Source: Bacteroidales bacterium (GTDB lineage Bacteria; Bacteroidota; Bacteroidia; Bacteroidales; P3). From it: DNA of 9,841 nt. The DNA lies in NCBI GenBank assembly GCA_017632095.1, contig JAGBSA010000060.1, positions 1 to 9,841 of the forward strand. Direction: 5' to 3'. The position numbers and the translations under genes are program-made. The notes under the pieces were generated by a model. That model worked only from the letters and a program-made list of their open reading frames with translations. It did not search any database and had not been told where the DNA came from. This document shows positions 7,261 through 9,841 of this stretch, piece after piece. Every line of letters starts with the position of its first letter. Positions within the stretch are counted from its first letter, which is position 1.

Positions 7261-7779
7261 TTAATCGTCTGTCCTATTCAATAATTCTCTAAACGGATTT
7301 TCTTCTTGTTTTGCATTTGCACCTTTAACCCCTGCTCTTGCTCTTGCTAAAGGACTCAAACCCAACTGATCAAAGAACTTCAAACACAACAAAGCGTTGT
7401 CGTGTCTCTTCTTTAAGTTCGGATTCGCCTTTACTTGCATTTTAGGTTGACCGTCTTTATCAACCATACCACTATCAACTAAAACGTATGCCCTATTATC
7501 TTTCTTCAACTCTGCATCTGCTTCATCGGTTGCGACTTTTGCTCTACAATAAAGTTCCATCAACTGAACGTCTGCATCGCTTACCATACAGTTTACCGTT
7601 CCCCTAAATATCTTGACAAGCCAATTCCAAACTTCAAGTTCTTTCTCGGTCAAGTATTCAGGCGGTTCAAATTCCTGCGATTGATAGATAGGTGTTGAAT
7701 TTTCCCTTGCTTCTTTGTGTTCTTTCGTTTCGTGGTAAACTTCTTGGTTCACGTTTATTTTTGGTTTTCTTCCTGCCAT
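7261..7779 (-). CDS. terS: Small terminase subunit, P27 family
   Basis: A 172-residue DNA-recognition subunit of the terminase, which binds the packaging site and loads TerL. The N-terminus is basic (MAGRKPKINVNQ). A helical core follows: PEYLTEKELEVWNWLVKIF (about 40-58), then DADVQLMELYCRAKVATDEAD. The C-terminal part has LKFFDQLGLSPLARARAGV, the 'L-G-L-[ST]-P-x-x-R-x-[KR]' feature typical of P27-type small terminases. The ATG at 7777-7779 directly follows the HNH stop (TAA at 7780-7782), and GGGAG sits 9 nt upstream. It is paired with TerL 2 nt downstream. P27 terminases with an HNH neighbour are usually found in cos-type phages. Confidence 0.88.
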   Translation of the reverse strand: MAGRKPKINVNQEVYHETKEHKEARENSTPIYQSQEFEPPEYLTEKELEVWNWLVKIFRGTVNCMVSDADVQLMELYCRAKVATDEADAELKKDNRAYVLVDSGMVDKDGQPKMQVKANPNLKKRHDNALLCLKFFDQLGLSPLARARAGVKGANAKQEENPFRELLNRTDD

Positions 7780-8079
7780 TTATATGTTCTCCCAATCTTT
7801 TAAAAATTTCTGTAAAGGACTTATGCGCTCGTGTTCGGAATTGTGGCAATCTGGGCATAAAAGAACAAGGTTATCAAAATCTAAACGCTTTGACCAATCT
7901 TCCTCTATGCTTATTCGGTGATGCACCTCACGGCCAGCCCTAACTATTCCTTTCTCTTTGCATTTTTCACAAAGTCCGTCCGCAAATCCAAATCTTGCTT
8001 CACGCAGCGACTTCCATTCGGCCGACTGATAAAACGCATTAAACCGTTCGTGATAAGTCTTTTTTTTGTCCTTTTTCAA
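7780..8079 (-). CDS. HNH endonuclease of the packaging module
   Basis: A 99-residue HNH nuclease. The zinc site is C37-x-x-C40 (LCEKC) with C75-x-x-C78 (LCPDC). The active-site core is EVHHRI (His53/His54), Asn70 in DNLVLLC, and CHNSEH (His79, His83). The N-terminal FYQSAEWKSLREA is typical of phage HNH proteins beside P27 terminases. In HK97 and many cos phages such a protein works with the terminase at cos cleavage (known from the family). The start is TTG at 8077-8079, supported by AAGGAG 9 nt upstream. It is the first gene after the repeat-rich gap, so transcription of the packaging genes should begin in that gap. The stop abuts the TerS start. Confidence 0.92.
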   Translation of the reverse strand: MKKDKKKTYHERFNAFYQSAEWKSLREARFGFADGLCEKCKEKGIVRAGREVHHRISIEEDWSKRLDFDNLVLLCPDCHNSEHERISPLQKFLKDWENI

Positions 8080-8186
8080 CCCACTTCACTCCTTTTGTTC
8101 ATTTCTGCTCGTTTTTGATTATTCCCTTTTAAAAATCGAAAAAGTTTGAAGAAGAGTTTTTGCCGCGATTTTTTATTCCCACTAAA

Positions 8187-8215
8187 ATTTTGAAGTGGTA
8201 TAGGGGGGCTATCAA
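8187..8215 (-). promoter_or_regulatory. Possible weak, activator-type promoter for the HNH-terminase genes
   Basis: On the minus strand TTGATA (8210-8215, 5 of 6 match to a -35 box) is followed after 17 nt by CAAAAT (8187-8192, 4 of 6 match to a -10 box). A TGTAAAC repeat (8217-8223) ends 1 nt from the -35 box. A poor -10 with protein-site-like repeats touching the -35 is how activator-dependent promoters often look. This is inference only. Confidence 0.3.
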
Positions 8216-8216
8216 A

Positions 8217-8251
8217 TGTAAACCAAATGTAGGCTTGTAGGCTTTGTAGGC
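8217..8251 (+). repeat. Direct repeats: one TGTAAAC and three TGTAGGC
   Basis: TGTAAAC at 8217-8223 is followed by TGTAGGC at 8228-8234, 8236-8242 and 8245-8251, with start-to-start distances of 11, 8 and 9 bp. All point the same way. This is the left repeat block of the putative origin or operator. Confidence 0.8.
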
Positions 8252-8260
8252 ATAACTTCC

Positions 8261-8303
8261 TATAAAGTATATTTTTTATATATATGTAAATGTATATATT
8301 TAT
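8261..8303. other. A/T core, candidate DNA-unwinding segment
   Basis: Only 3 of 43 bases are G or C (at 8267, 8286 and 8292). It lies between the left repeat block and the inverted repeats, and contains a degenerate unit TGTAAAT at 8285-8291. Its composition and placement suit an origin melting region; AT-rich promoter DNA would look similar. Confidence 0.5.
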
Positions 8304-8304
8304 G

Positions 8305-8320
8305 GTTTACATAGTTTACA
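8305..8320 (-). repeat. Two TGTAAAC repeats in opposite orientation
   Basis: GTTTACA occurs at 8305-8311 and 8314-8320, i.e. TGTAAAC on the minus strand, 9 bp apart. GGTTTACAT (8304-8312) is a perfect inverted match to ATGTAAACC at 8216-8224. The 16-bp block GTTTACATAGTTTACA is also an inverted match, with a 2-nt bulge, to 8367-8384. Confidence 0.85.
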
Positions 8321-8366
8321 TATATAGTAAAGCCTTATAAATAAAAGGGTTGGCTGTCAACTATCC

Positions 8367-8395
8367 TGTAAACTATGTGTAAACAAAGTGTAAAC
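8367..8395 (+). repeat. Three TGTAAAC iterons spaced exactly 11 bp
   Basis: TGTAAAC occurs at 8367-8373, 8378-8384 and 8389-8395. The full 11-bp units read TGTAAACTATG, TGTAAACAAAG and TGTAAACTATC. The 11-bp pitch places each site on the same face of the helix, as expected for cooperative binding of one protein. A related GGTAAACTATC lies at 8452-8462 inside the end of the VapE gene. Confidence 0.9.
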
Positions 8396-8445
8396 TATCT
8401 ACCTATTTTTTGGCATTTTCTTCAAATTTTTCAATTTTTCGCTAA

Positions 8446-9711
8446 TTAGAACGGTAAACTATCATCTTCAATCTCAATCAATGTAGGCTTAGTTCGTTTA
8501 CGTCTCCAACCTCGTTGAATGCCATAATTTTCAAACCTAATAGACTTAGATTTCTCCCATTCGTCCGTGAACATATTGTCAAATATGGACACAATGTCGT
8601 TGCTGTCCTTTTTGGTTATTTGCTGACTATATGCAAATGCGTTATCCCAGATGTCCTTTACGCAGGTCTTATCTTTATCTGATATATATTTCTGAATAAC
8701 ACCAATTCTCCAATCGTCTTCTACGCATTCAGCTTGCTTTTCTTTAATAACGTCAAGGATGTCTATATTTGCTACTAAAGAATAATTACCGGTGTCAAAG
8801 TTGTGCTTTGCCTCTAACCAGCATTGAAGGATGTCTTCTCTGCATTCTTTTTCTTTGTCAAATAAATCGTACCCATTGCAATGCGTTTCTATTGGAAGGA
8901 ATCGTCTATTCCCTGTTGCATCGGTTAAGAATTGTGATCTGTTTGTCGTACCAATAAAGATGCACTTTCTTGGATTGTCAGTTACCCTTCGTTCATAAGG
9001 CTTTCTGTAGTTATCATTTTGCCTTGTTATAAACGATTTAACAGCTTCTACTTCTTTTGATTTTGTAAGAGCTAATAGTTCGCTTATTTCACAAATCCAA
9101 GCACCGTCTAATGCTTCCTTGCCTTCTTGACCGTCTAATTCGTTTACTTCCTTGAACCATGAATCGTTAAGTGCCAGCCAACGTATAAATGAAGATTTCC
9201 CCGAACCTTGCGTTCCTCTAAATATAGGCATAAAGTCAAACTTGCATCCGTTGTTATAAAGCCTTGCTATTCCACCTGCAAAAACAAGTCTTGCAACTTC
9301 CCTTGTATAATCATCGTCTTTACATCCTAAATACTTTTGAAATAAAGTTGATATTCGTTGTTTACCATCCCATTGCTTGCTTTCTAATAGCTGCTTTATT
9401 GGATTGTAAGAGTTTTTATGGCATACAATGTTAAATGCATCATAATAGCATTCGTTATTTCGCATTTTATAATTTGCTTCAATATATGCCTTCAACAATA
9501 TATCATCTTGTTCGTTCCATATCTTCCCTGTTCTTGCATTTTCGGCAGACATTGACAATTCATTAAATCTTACTATGTCTTTAAGATTGCTGTCGTTTTC
9601 AAACACAATTAAGAAGTTCGGTATGGTCTTTTCAGGTTTTCCATTATTCGCCTTTTCAAGCAATTTAACGACTTCTACTGCGTTGCTTTCTCTAATTGCA
9701 ATATCATACAT
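8446..9711 (-). CDS. VapE-family (virulence-associated E) replication ATPase/helicase
   Basis: A 421-residue P-loop protein of the VapE family, related to superfamily 3 helicases used by phages and phage satellites for replication. An N-terminal region (about 25-125) reads TIPNFLIVFENDSNLKDIVRFNE and IKQLLESKQWDGKQRI, typical of the family. The ATPase core has Walker A GTQGSGKS (166-173, Lys172), Walker B-like AWICEISEL (Glu208/Glu211), the sensor-1 segment FIGTTN (Asn257) and the arginine-finger motif GNRRFLPI (Arg269/Arg270). The C-terminal part (about 330-410) with GIQRGWRRKRT looks like a small DNA-binding domain. No primase or polymerase domain is fused; one could be encoded upstream, outside the window. 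The ATG at 9709-9711 overlaps the preceding stop as TAATG, with only a weak ribosome site, suggesting coupled translation. The repeat-rich gap lies just after its stop. Confidence 0.9.
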   Translation of the reverse strand: MYDIAIRESNAVEVVKLLEKANNGKPEKTIPNFLIVFENDSNLKDIVRFNELSMSAENARTGKIWNEQDDILLKAYIEANYKMRNNECYYDAFNIVCHKNSYNPIKQLLESKQWDGKQRISTLFQKYLGCKDDDYTREVARLVFAGGIARLYNNGCKFDFMPIFRGTQGSGKSSFIRWLALNDSWFKEVNELDGQEGKEALDGAWICEISELLALTKSKEVEAVKSFITRQNDNYRKPYERRVTDNPRKCIFIGTTNRSQFLTDATGNRRFLPIETHCNGYDLFDKEKECREDILQCWLEAKHNFDTGNYSLVANIDILDVIKEKQAECVEDDWRIGVIQKYISDKDKTCVKDIWDNAFAYSQQITKKDSNDIVSIFDNMFTDEWEKSKSIRFENYGIQRGWRRKRTKPTLIEIEDDSLPF

Positions 9712-9841
9712 TACTGCTCACGCTTACCCTTTGTTGCAAGTTTAAGAACGCAAAAAATACCGTTGTCGCTGATTCCGTCAATCTCACAAACCCATACCTT
9801 TTTGCTATTCATATATACTACCCAAACATCAGGCTTTTTAA
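9711..9841 (-). CDS. 3' end of a small hypothetical protein, start outside window
   Basis: An open frame of 42 codons enters from the right edge and ends in TAA at 9711-9713, overlapping the VapE ATG as TAATG. The visible C-terminus includes DVWVVYMNSKKVWVCEIDG and ISDNGIFCVLKLATKGKREQ: alternating strands with a basic tail. Two features favour a real gene: the tight stop/start overlap and codon use like its neighbours. I recognise no family. An internal ATG (Met10 of the visible part) lacks a ribosome site, so the true start is probably beyond the window. Position before VapE suggests a replication-module gene, but function is unknown. Confidence 0.6.
   Translation of the reverse strand, partial: KKPDVWVVYMNSKKVWVCEIDGISDNGIFCVLKLATKGKREQ

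Larger units (their letters stand above)
8080..8445. other. Non-coding control region, candidate iteron-type replication origin
   Basis: No gene is supported in these 366 bp. The right two thirds (8217-8395) carry short repeats of TGTAAAC and TGTAGGC type on both sides of an A/T core; these are itemised below. The left part (8080-8216) has the HNH ribosome site, a possible promoter, a G6 run (8203-8208), a GCCGCG patch (8162-8167) in AT-rich surroundings, and an inverted repeat CCACT/AGTGG (8179-8183 and 8194-8198) enclosing AAAATTTT. Oppositely oriented repeats around an AT-rich segment, directly 3' of a replication ATPase gene, is the layout known for staphylococcal pathogenicity island origins and other iteron origins. 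The same block could instead hold late-gene activator sites or a cos site. Confidence 0.5.

Noticed and set aside
7667..7858. Minus-strand frame spanning the HNH/TerS junction
   Set aside because: It is out of frame with two well-supported genes that have good ribosome sites, and has no domain features.
8211..8400. CRISPR array
   Set aside because: Repeats are only 7 bp, occur in both orientations and are 8-11 bp apart; there are no spacer-sized gaps and no cas genes.
1..9841. Capsid-forming phage satellite (cf-PICI), suggested by VapE, satellite-like origin layout and HK97 head genes
   Set aside because: Such satellites encode heads but lack tail genes, while a major tail protein gene follows the neck genes here. 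A complete siphophage is the simpler reading, though the flanks are not visible.
1..9841. Stop-codon recoding, as in some gut phages
   Set aside because: TAG ends the portal and large terminase genes, TGA ends the protease and head closure genes, and TAA ends others, all at sensible C-termini, so the standard code holds.

Overview
The window is part of a tailed-phage genome (free phage, prophage or metagenomic contig; the sequence here does not decide which). Every gene I accept lies on the minus strand, so transcription runs from high to low coordinates and 'upstream' means higher numbers. The DNA is AT-rich. Shine-Dalgarno sequences are mostly AAGGAG or GGGAG types about 7-11 nt before the start, TTG starts occur, and TAA, TAG and TGA are all used as stops. 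This points to a low-G+C Firmicutes-type host with the standard bacterial code; I cannot name a genus.

Layout in transcription order. At the right edge is the end of an unidentified small gene (9711-9841), overlapping the start of a VapE-family/SF3-like replication ATPase (8446-9711). Next is a non-coding stretch of about 365 bp (8080-8445) that is far from empty. It holds a family of 7-bp repeats (TGTAAAC and TGTAGGC) in both orientations around a nearly pure A/T core, which looks like an iteron-type replication origin and could also be an activator or packaging site. A DNA packaging cassette follows: HNH endonuclease, P27-type small terminase and large terminase (8079 down to 5492). A short gap carries a near-consensus sigma-70 promoter (5402-5430). 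A classic HK97-type head operon follows: portal, prohead protease, major capsid protein, head-tail connector, head closure protein, a tail-terminator-like protein and an HK97 gp10-like protein. The major tail protein runs off the left edge. The rest of the tail would be expected beyond position 1.

How the genes fit together: the VapE ATPase probably acts in replication, perhaps at the adjacent repeats. HNH, TerS and TerL cut and package DNA, the HNH neighbour favouring cos-type ends. The portal, protease and capsid protein build and mature the procapsid, and the small proteins form the neck that joins the tail tube.

The main points for a second look are the iteron/AT-rich region, a large terminase whose Walker A and Walker B positions both look altered (GKD and NE), the internal promoter that splits packaging from head genes, and a possible internal translation start that would yield capsid protein without its delta domain. 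No defence system, CRISPR array, tRNA, insertion sequence or integrase was seen.
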